Assembly (NCBI RefSeq): GCF_011075055.1
Contig: NC_058156.1
Coordinates: 5,890,001-5,954,000, forward strand
DNA: 64,000 nt
Direction: 5' to 3'
Source: Mangifera indica
Taxonomy: Eukaryota; Streptophyta; Magnoliopsida; Sapindales; Anacardiaceae
Below, piece by piece: positions 1-13,545 of this stretch (the first letter of the stretch is position 1; each line of letters opens with the position of its first letter). The notes under the pieces are model-generated. The model was not told the origin of the DNA, made no database searches, and saw only the letters and a program-made list of their open reading frames with translations. A program made the position numbers and the translations under genes.

Positions 1-679
1 AATTTGACACAATTTATTAACTTAATATAATACGATACGAAAAAAATCAGATTAAGTTTATGAGTTTTTATATAAATATTACTTCAAATCTTATTAGGGT
101 TGACTTTTAAAAAATCGGATCGAATTTATGATTTTTTTAATGTATCTTTGTGTCTAACGTGTTTCGAAGGATTCAAAATTTAAACTTTGATGAAATAGTG
201 GTTTTGTATTGCTTATTTTGTTTAGTCTTAATGGTCCTTGACACTTATTGAGGCAGTCAGCATTATGATTGCACATATTTTACATTCAGTTGGATTCTAG
301 GGATAGGCCTTTAGTTCTGATTGCTGTTGTGTTTTTCTGCATTGGTGCATTATAGTTGCTCTTCGGCTTTTTCTTCAAAATAGGCTAAGCCAAGGTGTAT
401 AGTAAGTGAGACATTGGAGGAGAATAGATGAACTAACGTAATGATTTTATAACCATTTGACAAGGTTTCTTTGTTTGTTTTTTTTTTTAACAGGTGTTCA
501 CACTGAAAAGATGGGAAAAGGAATCAACCTCACAACTTAAACATGAGCAAGAAACAATTTTATTCCTAGGGTGAAAATTTTGAGGCTTGAGGACAGTTTA
601 CATGTCATTTGAAAATATTGGTGTTCATACTCTACCAATAAGAAGAATCGAGTAACTCGCACGGTGGTCATTAAATAGT
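1..679. other. Intergenic, no gene seen
   Basis: AT-rich sequence with short homopolymer runs. I see no ORF with a recognisable domain and no convincing repeat. Confidence 0.5.
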
Positions 680-1186
680 AACCTTTCTCATATTTTTGTT
701 ATATCCACTATTATCAATATTCTCTTGATGTCTATAAACAACTTAGTTTTTATTTTGTTTTTCCAATTTTATTAATTATTATTTTTCTTTAGAATATTTT
801 GATAAAAAAATTTAATATGTTTTAAACGAAAAAAGTCTTCAAATGATTGAGATTACTACACTTTTATTGGCTCAATTGACCATAAATTGGTACAATGTAA
901 ACACTGTAGGCGAGACCTTGTAGAAACAAATAAAAACTCTTATTTGTTTCTACAAGATCTATCTTATAATGTTTACATTGCACTTATTTCTAGTCAATCG
1001 AGTCTACAAAGTGAAATCATTCAAATTAGTTACATACATTTTCCATTTAGAACATATTAAGTTTTTTTATTATTAAAATATTTTAAGAAAAATAACAATT
1101 AATAAAATTAGATAAACAAAATAGAAAGTAAGTTGTTAGTAAACATTAAGAAAATAGTAGAAATAACAGGTAAAAAAAAAAAAATG
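680..1186. repeat. Foldback (long inverted repeat) element
   Basis: Two arms of roughly 240-250 bp are imperfectly complementary about a centre near 937. The innermost arms (913-933 and 940-960) share TTGTAGAAACAAATAA in inverted orientation around a loop of about 6 bp. Further out, TTTTATTAATTATTATTTTT at 768-787 pairs with AATAACAATTAATAAAATTA near 1091-1110. No ORF lies inside. This is typical of a MITE or foldback element. I could not identify a clear target-site duplication, so the outer limits are approximate. Confidence 0.6.
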
Positions 1187-2947
1187 GGTGACATTGTTTG
1201 AAGGCCATGTGCACAAGTTTCTCAATTATTCTTATTAGCAGAGCGTATGATCAATAATTGTCTCGAATTTCAAGCGTCAAATAAGTCAAAAAGACGCAAT
1301 TAAAGAAAACAAGTTTTAACGGAACATCATTGATAAAATAAAAAGTCTCCTTTAATTAAATATGTCAATTAGTAATAAAAAATGATTTTATATCATTTGA
1401 AAATATGAACAAAATATTATTTAGAGGATCACTCTACCATTTACAATCTTTGATTGTATTAATTTGAAAATAAATATAGAAATATAGATCAGTAAAGTTT
1501 AATAATTATTTTTTAAAAAAATTATTTTTTAATTAAAAAACCAAACACAAAGAAACAATAATAATAAATGAAGAAAATGCAGAGAGAGAGATTGAAATTG
1601 AAATTGAACGAAGAAAATGTAGAAAGAGATTAAAAAATTATGTTTTGGATGTGTCTTGGAGAGTTGATGAGGGAGGGGGGAGTTTATATAAAAAAATTTT
1701 AAAATTTAAAGTTGGCTAGGCTTTACAAAGATGTTATGCAATAATTTTTTTTTTTTCATTTTTTATATACAACTACAATGCCAGGTCGGGTCGGGCTGGC
1801 CTACAACACAACCCAAATAGCTTGTGGGCCTAGCACAACCCTTCTATACCGAGCAAAAAAAATTAGGGTCTAAGCCATGCCTCGAGCTAACCCCACCTCT
1901 TTGTCATCTCTAACTATATGCAATATATAAGGATTTACAATGAATTAACATATATTCTTTCTCTTGAATTATCATCTTTAGCTATTTTTATAGTGGTGAG
2001 ATTGTCAATACATGAAATCTTGGGAAGATATCATGTCATATTTAAATGTAGGTTGTGGAGTTACTCTATTAGTTACAATTTTCTTTCCATGAACAAATGA
2101 GGAGTGATTAATTATACCATAGTAAAGGATGTCTTTAGTAAAAGTAAGGGTTAACAAGAATTGATTTCAAAAAGACAAAGACAAAAAGTTTAGTAGTTTG
2201 TAGTTTTAGCCCAAAAAATCAAGTTTCAAGTCAATCAATTTAATTGTGACATTTCAAAATTTTTGCATGCAAACTGAAATTATTGTCATACATAAATCTC
2301 ACCTCTTTTCTCTTGAATTGATCAAAACACTCAACAACAAGGCCATTTGGAGTCTCTCAAGCTAGTTTGAATCCACAAATTGCTTTCGTGAAAACGGTTT
2401 ACTGTTGATACTTTTCTTTTAATATTTTTCCAATTCACCTATAACAAATTCTTTTACGAAAATGTTTCTTTAAATATTCGGATTAGTTTAGATAAATTTG
2501 GGTTACTCTTGCATCGACCTAAATATATCGAGTCATATTTGAATTGACTCAAACTAGATTTTGCATCAAACAACTCAATCATGACTTTATTTTTTATGTG
2601 TTAGGCTATGTCAAGTTAACATGTGATATCAAAAATTCCCAGCTCTATGTATATATGCCTTTTTATATAGACTCATAGACAAGATGTTGAGAATGTGTAC
2701 AGAAACACAACTTTTAGATAAAAAAACATGCTACAAAATGTCTTTTATGTGGGTATCACATAATCCAATTTTAATGTATAAATCAATATGATATTTGTGT
2801 AGATAGAATTTTTTTTTTTTTTTGTAATAGTGACAACACCATGGACCATACAATTCATTTGTTTCGTGTTGCTTGCTCGATACCAAGACATATATGTTGT
2901 AACTTGTAAGCAATCCAAAATTGGATAGTTTTCGTCAACTTGGATTA
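1187..2947. other. Intergenic, no gene seen
   Basis: Mostly AT-rich. A short more GC-rich stretch near 1780-1880 (GGTCGGGTCGGGCTGG and nearby) resembles low-complexity words common in plant repeats, but I cannot assign it to a family. The short ORFs here have no recognisable content. Confidence 0.45.
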
Positions 2948-3101
2948 TGTGAAATATTGACTTGAATAATTTTTGTATATATCGATAGTAAATAGGATAT
3001 ATCTATATATATTGTTATAATAAACTATAATTGGAAATACAATAAACTAATTTTCTATTTTATAGATTTTAAGTCTAATATGGTCTGTACAACTCAACAC
3101 T
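2948..3101 (-). repeat. Candidate short copia LTR (3' LTR of pol fragment)
   Basis: On the minus strand a purine-rich tract (GAGAGGGAGTG, a typical copia polypurine tract) directly precedes TGTTGAGTTG, which would be the LTR start at about 3101. A TG...CA-bounded segment of about 154 bp ends at TTTCACA near 2948. It lies directly downstream of the copia RNase H coding fragment, where a 3' LTR is expected. No second LTR copy was found, so the end is inferred from the TG...CA rule. Confidence 0.45.
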
Positions 3102-4430
3102 CCCTCTCAAGCTAGAGCATATAAATTATATACACCAAGCTTACTACAAATAAAATTAATAAGAGGACTCTTGAGAGATTTAGTGATAATATTTGCTAGT
3201 TGGTCATTTAAGTTGATGTGACTAGTAGTAATACAACTAGACTAAATTTTTTTCAAATAAAATGACAATCAATTTCTACATGCTTAGTCATCTCGTGAAA
3301 CACCGAGTTGGAGGCAATATGGAGGATAACTTGATCATCACAAAATAACTTCATATGTGATACTTCTGCAAATTTCAACTTTTGGATCAACTGCTTCAAC
3401 TAAATAAGCTCACAAGTTGCTAAGGCCATTGCACTCGATCTGACAACATCTTATTTTTCCTTTTACAAGATACTAGATTTCTTCCAACAAGCACACAAAA
3501 ACCTGAAGTGGAACATTTATTAGATGAAATGTCTACCCAATCAGTATCAGAATATCTAACAATTTGTGTATGACCCTTGTTTTTATATAACAAACCTTTG
3601 TTTGGTGCACCTTTGATATACCTCAAAATTTGAACAACCGCATCCCAATGATTATCACACAGAATCTGTAGAAACTAAGTAATGACAATGACAAAAAAGG
3701 AAATATTAGGTCGTGTGATAGTGAGGTAATTAAGTTTACCAACTAGTCTTCGATATTTTCTAGGGTCTACAAGAGGTTTCCCCTATCTAGGTTAGAGCTT
3801 GAAATTAGAATCCATAAGAAAGTCCATCAATTTGCAATCTGACATTTCTATTTCTTCTATAATATTCAATACATACTTTCTCTGAGAGAAAACAATACCA
3901 GAATTGGATTGAGTAACCTTTATACCAAGGAAGTACCTTAGTAATCCCGAATCTTTAGTCTAGAAGTGGCTAAACAAGTGTTTCTTTAACTATGCATTAC
4001 TATATTGATCACTCGTTCTAATGACAATATCATCAATATAGATAACCAAATAAATGCATTTCCTTAGCGATATATGTCTATAGAAAACATAATTATCAGA
4101 CTCACACCTAACCATACCAAACTCTTGAATGATAGTATTAAAGCGTAACCAGACATGAAAAGATTGTTTCAAACCATATAGAGAGTGAAAAAGTTTATAT
4201 ACCAAGTTAGACTCCTTCTAAGCAACAAAGCTAGACAATTGCTCCTTATAGATTTGTTTTTAAGCTTACCATAAAGAAATGCATTTTTAATGCTAGTACT
4301 TGTAAGAGGAACATGAGCATCAGCTGTAGGAGGAAGAGAATCTCCTACAGGAGAAAGAGACTATGGAACAAGTATAGACTTTGGAAGAGAAGCAATATAA
4401 GGGACAAGAATGACCTTGGCTATAAAGTCA
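3102..4430 (-). pseudogene. Ty1/copia pol fragment (reverse transcriptase to RNase H)
   Basis: Decayed C-terminal part of a copia polyprotein on the minus strand. Reading from 4430 downwards, one sees an RT segment containing IKNAFLYGKL (near 4280). Next come YKLFHSLYGLKQSFHVW and a catalytic motif YIDDI (3990-4205), which are copia RT blocks. RNase H follows at 3420-3626, with YSDTDW and STSGFCVLVG; then FHEMTKHVEIDCHFI (near 3270-3310). Gag, protease and integrase are missing, and stops and frameshifts break the frame. The fragment abuts a different LTR family at 4430, so it was truncated by insertion or rearrangement. Family assignment to copia is secure; lineage is not. Confidence 0.8.
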
Positions 4431-4960
4431 CTTTTTGGGGGAGATGATGGGAAAAAAAGACAAAATTCAAAAAATGTAATATCAGTAGGTATGAAATATC
4501 AATGTGTTTTTGGAGAATAACACACCATTTATGTGTGTCAATGGACACACAACTTTTAGCATGGTGTCGATTGGCTTCATACACAAGGAACAACTGGTAC
4601 CTTCTTAACCAAGTTGCATAATTGACTTGTGTCATGCACTTGGTCAAACATGGTCAAACCAAGCCTGTTAACCCTCTTGGGTAAGCCTAGTCCATTTATA
4701 GTCTCTTATTCATCCCTAAACACTAAGGTCATCACCAAATAATCTTCACATCTGAGTTTGAATCAACTTCTTTATGCGTATGACCCATAAGTACCCTATT
4801 GAGCTAGTAGTGTTCAAATTCAGGTCAAATCCAAACACAAATTAAAACTAGTCTCTAGCAAGCCGTAATGGCCACTTGGATGATAGAGTGTCAACAAACA
4901 TCTCTTAAACTTTTGCAACATCAAAGTTACGTGCAATTCAATCCTTTCATCAACAATATC
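4431..4960 (-). repeat. LTR family X fragment (distal piece), minus strand
   Basis: The reverse complement of this stretch aligns by eye with the plus-strand family X LTRs at 21000-21210 and 13546-13750. Shared words include GGTTTGACCATG, TTGCTAGAG and ACTTATGGGTCA. It continues the LTR piece at 13034-13445, from which it is separated by the family Y copia element (4961-13033). The two pieces therefore represent one older minus-strand LTR split by a later insertion. Its left end at about 4430 is approximate. Confidence 0.6.
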
Positions 4961-6428
4961 TCAACACAATACAAAGCTTGTACCAAGAAAGTTAGACTTT
5001 TATCTACTCCAAGCTTGAGTTTTTTATGAAGGATGATGGAGAATAGCTTCACACTTGTCAAGCCTCCAAAGAATTGCATCAAACCAAGCAAAATAAGTTG
5101 TGGACGAAATTCTAGAGTGAGAAAGAAGTAAGAGAAGTGTTTTAGTTCAAAATGAGTTTATATATAAAAAAATAAACTAATTTTGGTTTTATACATTGGT
5201 AGTCTTAATTAGCAATTAGATAATTATTACATAGCCCTTGTAAATTCTCAATTTAAACAATAGTCATGCATGTATATCATACATACACATAGCCACCCAA
5301 ATTTTATCTCATAAACACTTTTAACTCTTAAAGTGTTATTTTACACCCATATAACACTTTATGTGATATAATCTTTATTATCCTTTGGAAGGTGCTGGCC
5401 AAACCCGGATAATTAATCTTCACTCTCTAAAATGCTTGATTTATTGTGTAATCCTTTAAGTTCATTATGACATAGTCGTGAGACTTTTTCGGACGATTCG
5501 AAAAAATATTTATAGAAACTCAACCACTATGGTAAAGATATACCAATACATCATAACCTCTAAATCATGATAAAGAAACACTCTATCAAAACTAATTTCC
5601 TAATCATACCTTTTATATAAGTAAGATCCTTTTATTGTCTTATCTTGATCGATTTTTGGTTCATGGTTCATAAAAAAACCCTCATTTTGATTCTCTACGA
5701 ATTGTTGATCGATATATTTTGAGTATATCATCATGAACATCTTTCGTATGACTCATATTATACTCTGGCCAAAGATTTTGGTTTTTAATATTTGTCAACA
5801 TTTTTTCAGAAACTTGGAACCAAATCAAGTCAACAGATACTCTAAATCTAATATCTTTGAGTCAATGGTCTTGTTTTGATCATTATTTGTCTTCGCATAC
5901 AAATAACGTATGACCAACATGGTCTTTCATATGGAATATGATTAATCCTGTATTTATACACCATATGAACCATACGCATTTGTATCATACTAGTACAATC
6001 ATACGATAAGTCATTGATTATAATTTAATGACCATGTGACATATTGTTATTAGTCACATTTGAAAAATGGTTCACTAACTATTAATCCATACTAATATCC
6101 TAATGATATGACCATCATCATCACTTGCACTAATATCAAACATCTCATGATATTCAACAACAACATCAATATGCCCACTATATGATATTATTGCTCAACT
6201 TATATCAGTACATAGGGAACAATTCGATAATTTAGTTTTACATATTAAGTAAATTTTCTAGACAATTCATATACATACTTTATATTAATACAAATAAAGG
6301 AAGTAGTTTATGTATATGAACAAAAGAGCTCTTTTTTTTTTTTTTTATTAATAAGTCATTACATATATGTACAAGATAAAATGCCCTAAAACTAACAATA
6401 CGAATGGTTCCTAAGTCATACACTAACA
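4961..6428 (-). repeat. 3' LTR of copia family Y
   Basis: Direct repeat of 11660-13033. Shared blocks include CAAAATGAGTT near 5150, GTGTTATTTTACACCCAT near 5333 and AATAAGTCATTACATATAT near 6350. On the minus strand it starts TGTTAGTG at 6428. A poly-T run sits at about 6331-6346. The right side joins directly to the element's polypurine tract. Confidence 0.7.
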
Positions 6429-6444
6429 AAACTCTCACTTGTAC

Positions 6445-9400
6445 TAGAGTCATTCACTATTGTATCTCATACCCATATTCTCAAGATGATGGTCTAACTA
6501 TTTTAGTGTCATCACCTTAATCAGTGGGTCAGCAATATTTTTGGCTAACGCAATGTCTTCTATATTAATATTTCTCCAGTTTCAATGAATTCTCTCAAAA
6601 TGTGATGTTTTTATTAAATATATTTAGACTTCTCATGTCTTTGGTTCTTTTGCTTATGCAATAACACCAATATTATCATAGAATATGGTTATTGATAAGT
6701 CATATTTGGAACCACACCAAGTTTAGATACGAACTTGTGCACCCATATAGTCTTTTTTATTGTTTCTGAAGCAATAATATATTCAACCTCTGTAGTAGAG
6801 TCAACTGTGATTGATTGTTTAGAACTCTTTCAACTACTCGCACCCCTGTAACAAATAAAAATAAACTCTGACATAGACTTTCTATCGTTAGTATCCGACT
6901 AGAAATTAGAATTGAGTATCTTTAAATGTTTAATTATGAATATCTATAACTAATAATTAGATATTTAGTGCTTCTTAAGTACTTAAGAATCAATTTTATC
7001 TAGATGGATTTTAATCATTGCTATAGGGAAAAAAGGTTTCCTTATAATCCAATCTTTGTTTCTGAGTATAACCTTTTGCTATCAATCGAGCTTTGTAGGT
7101 TTCTACCTATCCATCCTTGCTAATCTTTCTCTTGAAGACCCACTTAGAGCTTATAGGAACAATTCCTTCTAGTAGATCAACAAGTGTCCATACTTGATTA
7201 GCATGCATGAATTCTATTTTAAAATTCACAACTTCTAATCATCTACCAGAATCAGTATCCAGTATAGCTACCTCATAGCTTTTAGAATCATCACCATGAT
7301 TTATTTCTCCTGCTAAAAAAGATTCAAAATGTTATTCATAAAGAAATTCGTATCTATCCAAAGGCATTAATACTCTAGAAGATCTTTGAATTGGAATTGT
7401 TACATCATATGTAGAGGTTTGCTAAAAGGACTTTTTTGGCTCAGCCTGTTCAACTTGAGGTTCTTTGATATCCTCTTTAAGCTTTATTCTTCTTTCTATA
7501 CCTCTTTCTTGTAAGAACTGTTTCTCCAAGAAGTGCACATTTCTGTTTATTAAAATTTTTTGATCAACTGGGAAGTAAAAATAATATCCTAAACAATCTT
7601 AAGGATATCCTATGAGTTGAACTTTTTTAGACTTGACATCTAGCTTATCAGTTTTAACTAATTTAACACAAGTTGGACATCCCCAAATTTTAAGATAATT
7701 GATATTGGGAGGCTTGTCATAACATATCTCATATAATGTTTTTTAAATAGGTTTGGATAATGCTTTATTCAGAATAAACACATTATAAAGTAATGTCTAT
7801 CCCTATAATGACATCAATAGGTCCATAAAACTTACTATAAACCATACCATATCTAATAAGGTATGGTTTCTTCTTTTTGATACACTACTATGTTGTTGTG
7901 TATACGGATAAGTTATTTAGGATATGATTCCATTTTCCTTCAGATAATCTCAAAATTTCATACTCAAATATTCACCTCTATGATGTGATTGTAATGCCTT
8001 AATATTCTTTTTGAAATATTTCTCAATTTTATTTTTGAATTCACTAAACTTTTCAAAGGATTCAAATTTGAATTTCATTAAATACACATACCCATACCTT
8101 AAATAATCATCAACACAAGTGATGAAGTATTAGAAACCACCTTTTGCTATTTCACTAAATGGTCCACATACATCCAAATGTATCAATTCTAGTAGCTCTT
8201 TGGACATTTCCCATTTTTCCAAATGGTGATTGGTCATTTTTCTTTGAAGATAAGACTCACAAGTTGGATAAGGTTCAGAAGCCAATAAATTCCAAATTTC
8301 ATTTTTTTCAAATCTCATTATCCTATTGTCTTCTATATGACATAATTGATGGTGCCAAAGAAACATTAGGTTGATTTCTTCTTGAGATCTTTTATTTGTG
8401 ACAACATTAATAATACTTTGATCGTTCAGTTCTAAAACATACAAACCATTCATATTTATTGCAATGACAACTAAAGAATTTTCAAAATGAGTCAAACATT
8501 TATTTCTATTAAACTATACATTGGAACTATTTTTATATAAGATAGATACATAAGTAATATTTCTAGTAGCTTTGGAAAAATGAAGAACTCTATGAAATTT
8601 CAAAACATGTCTAGATGAGAGTGTCAGAGAATAGTTTCCCATGACTTCAACTGCAAATTTTGCTCCATTAGCCATCTTCAAAATAACTTCATTCTTGAAC
8701 AACACAGAATTATTTTACAGGTCCTATAATGATACTCATATGTGAGATGTAGCTGGTGAATCTAATATCCAGAACTAATCATTAACATTTAACTTAAATT
8801 ATATCACAAATGAAAGAATATATGCTTTCTTTTCCTTCAAGCTTTGAAGGTAAAGAGGAAAATTCCTTCTAATGTTCATCCCTCTTGTAATGGAAACACT
8901 GCCCTTTGGCCTTAGCCTTCTTCGTATTGGTTTCAACTTTCTTGAAATTTCTTTTCTTTGGTCCAACTTTTAGACTTTTCTAGGGTTGTTTTTTATTCTT
9001 CTTTGTTCCACTTGTGGAACCAATATTAACTTTTTCGTGCCTTTTTTCTTGCTTGTAGAACTCTTGAATCTTATTTAGAAGCTTTGGAAGTGTGCATTTG
9101 ATTTTATTCAGATTGAGATTATTATAAACAGTTTGTAACTATTTGAGAGAGATTGGAGAATCAAATTCACATTGACTTTGTAGGAAATGACAATTAGTTG
9201 CTCTAAAATATTTATCATCTTTATAATATTATCATCTAGAGGCATACATTTCCTTATTATCATTCCAAAAAGTATCGCACGTAAATCATATTCAACCACT
9301 CGTGAATTCTCACCATACAACTCTTGTAAGGTCATGAGTATATCATGTGCATTTTGCATGTTTTCAAACTTCATTTGAAGTTCTCTATTCATTGAAGCTA

Positions 9401-9622
9401 ACATGTAGCTTTGGGCTCTCAAATTATCTTCCTGCTAGGTTTTGAAACCATCTTTTTTATCATTCATGGCATCTAGAGCCAAGTCAAGTAGAATGGGTGC
9501 TTCCAATACATATGTGACCTTTTTGAAGTGAGAATGATTCTCAAGTGTCTATGCCAATCCTTGAAGTTTGGTCTAGTTAATACATTGTTATCCAGAATAC
9601 GCAACAACACATTATTGGCCAT
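6445..9622 (-). pseudogene. Copia family Y gag-pol pseudogene
   Basis: On the minus strand, gag starts at ATG 9622 (MANNVLLRILDNNVL) and continues through a UBN2-like gag region (9108-9422, SYMLASMNRELQ). A degenerate zinc knuckle CFHYKRDEHW lies near 8870-8900. The GAG-pre-integrase block is at 8130-8495, with HHQLCH. The start of the integrase core follows (HLDVCGPF, then CVDDYLRYGYVYLMKF near 8000-8130). An RT N-terminal block (KWVFKRKISKDG, YKARLIAKGYTQK) lies near 7020-7170 and RNase H (STTEVEYIIASE) near 6770-6840. The part of RT holding the catalytic YVDD motif appears deleted between about 6920 and 7020. Multiple stops and frameshifts make it non-functional. Confidence 0.8.
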
Positions 9623-11659
9623 TTTTTAGTTTATCACAATTAATCAGAGAATACTACAAAGAAAAATATAGTTTAATTAGTGTTTAGTATAAATTTAAAC
9701 CTTTTGATGCATAATCTCAATAGTTTCCATTATTTTATTCAAATCCTGCACACTTTTAGATAGAATTCGAAAATTTTTGTTAGATTAAAATTCTAGTAGG
9801 AAAATGAATTCTTATTAAATTTAATAAACCTCACATAATAGAAATCTTTGTTAACTAAATTTAGTAAGTAGAGAACTATTTTCATTTTTATCCCTATATA
9901 AGGCTTAATTCGTTTTCCTTGCCTTTCACTTTGAATACCTCACATAATAGAAATCTTTGTAACCTAGGCTCGTTAAATCTGAAACATCACACTTTCTTAA
10001 AATAACATTTTTAGCATATTCTCATATAATAGAAATCTTGATCAAGATGAAAATACCATTTCAAAAACAAAATAAACTTAATTCCATGAAATAAATTTTG
10101 TATCTCTCATATAAAAGATATCTTAGGATATTAAAATTTATATTATAAAATTTAGTTATCCCATGATGAGAGGCATATGTTTAATGATTTTAATTAAAGA
10201 GGTTTTAGGTTTAACTTAAGATTAATTAAGTCATTTTCAATATATATCCATACATCATATATATGAAATAATTAAAACATGGTGGGATGATCATGGAGTT
10301 TTCAAAAGTGCAACCTAACAACAAACTATTCACCTAGGTCTGTATCTTCAGTCAAATCACCATCTAGATTGCCTTCGGGTCCTTATCTAGGCACGCCAAT
10401 TATATCCAAAACTTAGACACATAGGCCTCATAAAGTAAAAGTAAATAGGGGGTTATTTAACACAAGCCCCTTAATAAAAGAATATTATATTTCACATATT
10501 TAAACTTTGAAAAATCACAAATTACAACCATTATCATCTCTAATTACATCCATTCATCAATCAAATTAATATTCATTAAATATTATGAACCTATTCGTAA
10601 TCAATATAAATATTAATAATCTAATTGATCAAATCAATAACAAATATAATAAAATTGCATTAATTCAAGCACTTTAGGATAAATGACATAATATATATGA
10701 TTCAAATATTTATAATATTTATTCAACTTTAGTCCATGACTGAAAAAAGGTACATACAACATTTTGCATTTTTTATTTATATTATATCAATATATTCATT
10801 TTATGTCAACTTAAAATAATTTCTTACACTTAATAATCATTAAATGCTAGTTGACATATGTGTATAATTTATCATTTAATCACGTTAAACTAAATCATGC
10901 ATTAAACATTCATGGCACATATACATTCTACAACATCCATCATTTCATGTAAAACTCCTTCTGCCATGCATCAAATATTCCATCTATATGTGATTATACT
11001 AATTTCATATATCTTAGTCTTCACCATTAAAGCTTACATTTAGCATGTTTAAATCAAAATTTCAAAATCTAGAATTTTTATTTGAACATTTCAAAAAATA
11101 TTTACATGTATATTAACCTATCTTTATATATTAGACATTTCTATACATATACCATACATGCATGTCCTTAATTCATGTGTTTCATGTACAATACATAAAA
11201 AAAATATAAAAAATGCAATGTATATCAACATATATATCATGGCCAAGACATGCAATGTGATTCCAAAATTGAAAATTCAATTTACAAGCCAAATAAGCAC
11301 ATGGATGTCATATTCAAACATATATACATGCATCTCATGAACCATTCATCGTATAAATGTCTTAAATGATGTGTTCTTCATCTTAAAGTCATTAGAACAC
11401 AAGAATAATCAATAAAACCCAACCAAACTACTTCAGCTAAGAGGTACACTACCAAAATAAGCTTAAAAACATGATTTCATGGCAAATCACCAACATGCAT
11501 GTATACCCATGTCACCTACACATACCCTTATGCATTAATAACACATTTTTAGCTCAAAGATTAAACATGCAAGGAACCTAAAATGTTTCTAATAACATTT
11601 GAAAGAATATGGTGAAGAAAATTATGAAAAGCAACATGCATGAGACAACGGTGTAAGAA
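9623..11659 (-). other. Untranslated leader region of copia family Y
   Basis: This lies between the gag start and the 5' LTR of the minus-strand element. No coding motif is seen. A word close to CTCACATAATAGAAATCTT recurs about four times (near 9831, 9939, 10020 and 10108). The stretch is long for a copia leader, so it may hide a further insertion that I cannot delimit. Confidence 0.4.
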
Positions 11660-13033
11660 TCAACACAATACAAGCTTGTAACAAAAAAGTTAGATTTTTA
11701 CTTGCTTCAAGCTTGAGTTTTTGACCAAACCAAGCAAAATAAGCTATGGAAGAAATTCTAGAATGAGAAAGAAGTGAGACAAGTGTTTTAGTTCAAAATG
11801 AGTTCATATATAAAAAATGAACTAATTTTGGCTTTATATATTAGTGCATATTATAAATTCACATTAGCCACCTAACTTTTATCTCACAAACACCTTAACT
11901 CTTGAAGTGTTATTTTACACCCATGTAACACTTTACATGATGTAATTTTTATTCCCTTTTGGAAGGTTCTAGCCAACCTCTGATAATTAATCCTTACTCT
12001 TTAAAATGTTTGGTTTATTGGTTCAACCTTTTAGGTTCACCATTACGTAGTTGTGAGCTCTTTTTTGAATGATCTGAAAAACATATCTAGAAACTGGATG
12101 ACTATGATAAACACTTGTCAATGTGTCATAGCCCCTAAACCACGATAAAGAAACACTCCATCAAACCAAATTTCCCAATCATACATTTCGTATAGGTAAG
12201 ATCTTTCTATTGTCAAATCCTGATAGATTTTGGGTTTATGCTTCGTCAAAACCCTAATTTCGATTCTCTACAAATCATCGATTGATGTATTCATAACACA
12301 TCACCACAAACATCCTTCATATGACTTACATTATACTCTAACTAAAGATTTTGGTTTTCAATATTTATTGACATTCATTTAGAAACTCATAACTAGATCT
12401 AGTTAGTGAATACTCTAAATATAATATCTCTAAGTCAACAAATCTTGTCTTGATCATCATTTGTCTCCATATATAAATAACATATGACCAACATAAAATT
12501 TCATACGAAATATGATTAGTCCTATTTTTATACACCATATGAACAATACATATTTGTATTAGATCCAACTATGATATCTCAAGTCAAAAGGTTACTTTGT
12601 ACACTAGTACAATCATACAATAAATTATTGACTATGATTTAATGACAATATGACTTATTATTATTGGTCACATTTGAAAAACGATTCACTAACTATTAAT
12701 CCACACCAATACCCTAATGACATAACTATCATTGTCACCCACACTGATGTAATCTTATGATATTCAATAGAGGCATTAAGTATGTCCACCATGTGATATT
12801 ATTGCCTAATTTATATAATGTCCATAGGGAACAATTCGATAATTCAATTTTACATATTAAGTGAATAATTTGGATAGTTTACATACATACTTTATATTTA
12901 TGCAAACAAAGGAAACTGTTGATGTATATGAACAAAAGAACTCTTTCTTTTATTAATAAGTCATTACATATATATACAAGATAAAATGTCTTGAAACCGA
13001 CAACACAAATGGTTCTTAAGGCATACACTAATA
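11660..13033 (-). repeat. 5' LTR of copia family Y
   Basis: Direct repeat of 4961-6428. On the minus strand it begins TATTAGTG, one substitution away from the TGTTAGTG start of the other LTR. Near 11800-11830 it carries TATA-like sequence (TATATAAAGCC, TTTTATATATG). It ends in the block around CAAGCTTGTATTGTGTTGA at 11660. Confidence 0.7.
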
Positions 13034-13445
13034 TATTACATGTACCCGTGGTGTTTAAAAGATTTATTCTATAGATACTAGAGCAACCATTCATATAGAA
13101 ATCTTCTATTCAAGTCAATTTGATGAACATATCAACACTACACACCCATGTGTTATGTTAAGTTGTCTACAGAAAGCTTTAACATGTTAAAACTATCACC
13201 ACCTTTCAGTAAAGTTAGGATTATGGACGTTTCTATAATGGTCAGTTAATGTGTGCCTACGGTTTCCTCAATTAGTCATTTGATCCCCATATCATAGTTT
13301 TACCATCTTAAAGGCATATTATTCATACAATCATACAAATGTGATACATATGATTGAATATCAATAAATTATTTATTAATAAAACATATAAAATTATAAT
13401 TGACAAATGTCAAATATGATTAGCTCTAAGACACTTACCCTAATA
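13034..13445 (-). repeat. LTR family X fragment (proximal piece), minus strand
   Basis: The reverse complement from 13445 matches the start of the plus-strand family X 3' LTR at 20269. Both read TAAGTG, then TAGAGCTAATCA, then ATTTGAC, and later ATGGTAAAACT. The stretch just outside (13446-13465) resembles the family X polypurine tract on the minus strand, so this is the start of a minus-strand 3' LTR. It continues at 4431-4960, beyond the inserted family Y element. Confidence 0.6.
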
Positions 13446-13545
13446 GATCATACCTAAGCATTTTCATTGTAATAGTTTAGTCTTTAAAAGGTTTAAAAAA
13501 ATCACAAATAAGTCCTTGAAATGTTTTGGAAACTGTAGCACTAAA

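Larger units (their letters stand above)
4961..13033 (-). mobile_element. Ty1/copia retrotransposon, family Y (two LTRs, decayed)
   Basis: A minus-strand copia element of about 8.1 kb. A 1.4-kb direct repeat (4961-6428 and 11660-13033) forms the LTRs. A polypurine-type tract (AAGTGAGAGTTT, minus strand) lies directly inside the 3' LTR at 6429-6441. The interior encodes gag, integrase and part of RT/RNase H in the expected minus-strand order. The element sits inside an older LTR whose two halves flank it. No target-site duplication is clear, and no canonical primer binding site was found next to the 5' LTR, so the LTR inner edges are uncertain. The LTRs differ by many substitutions and indels, which suggests an old insertion. 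Confidence 0.75.
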
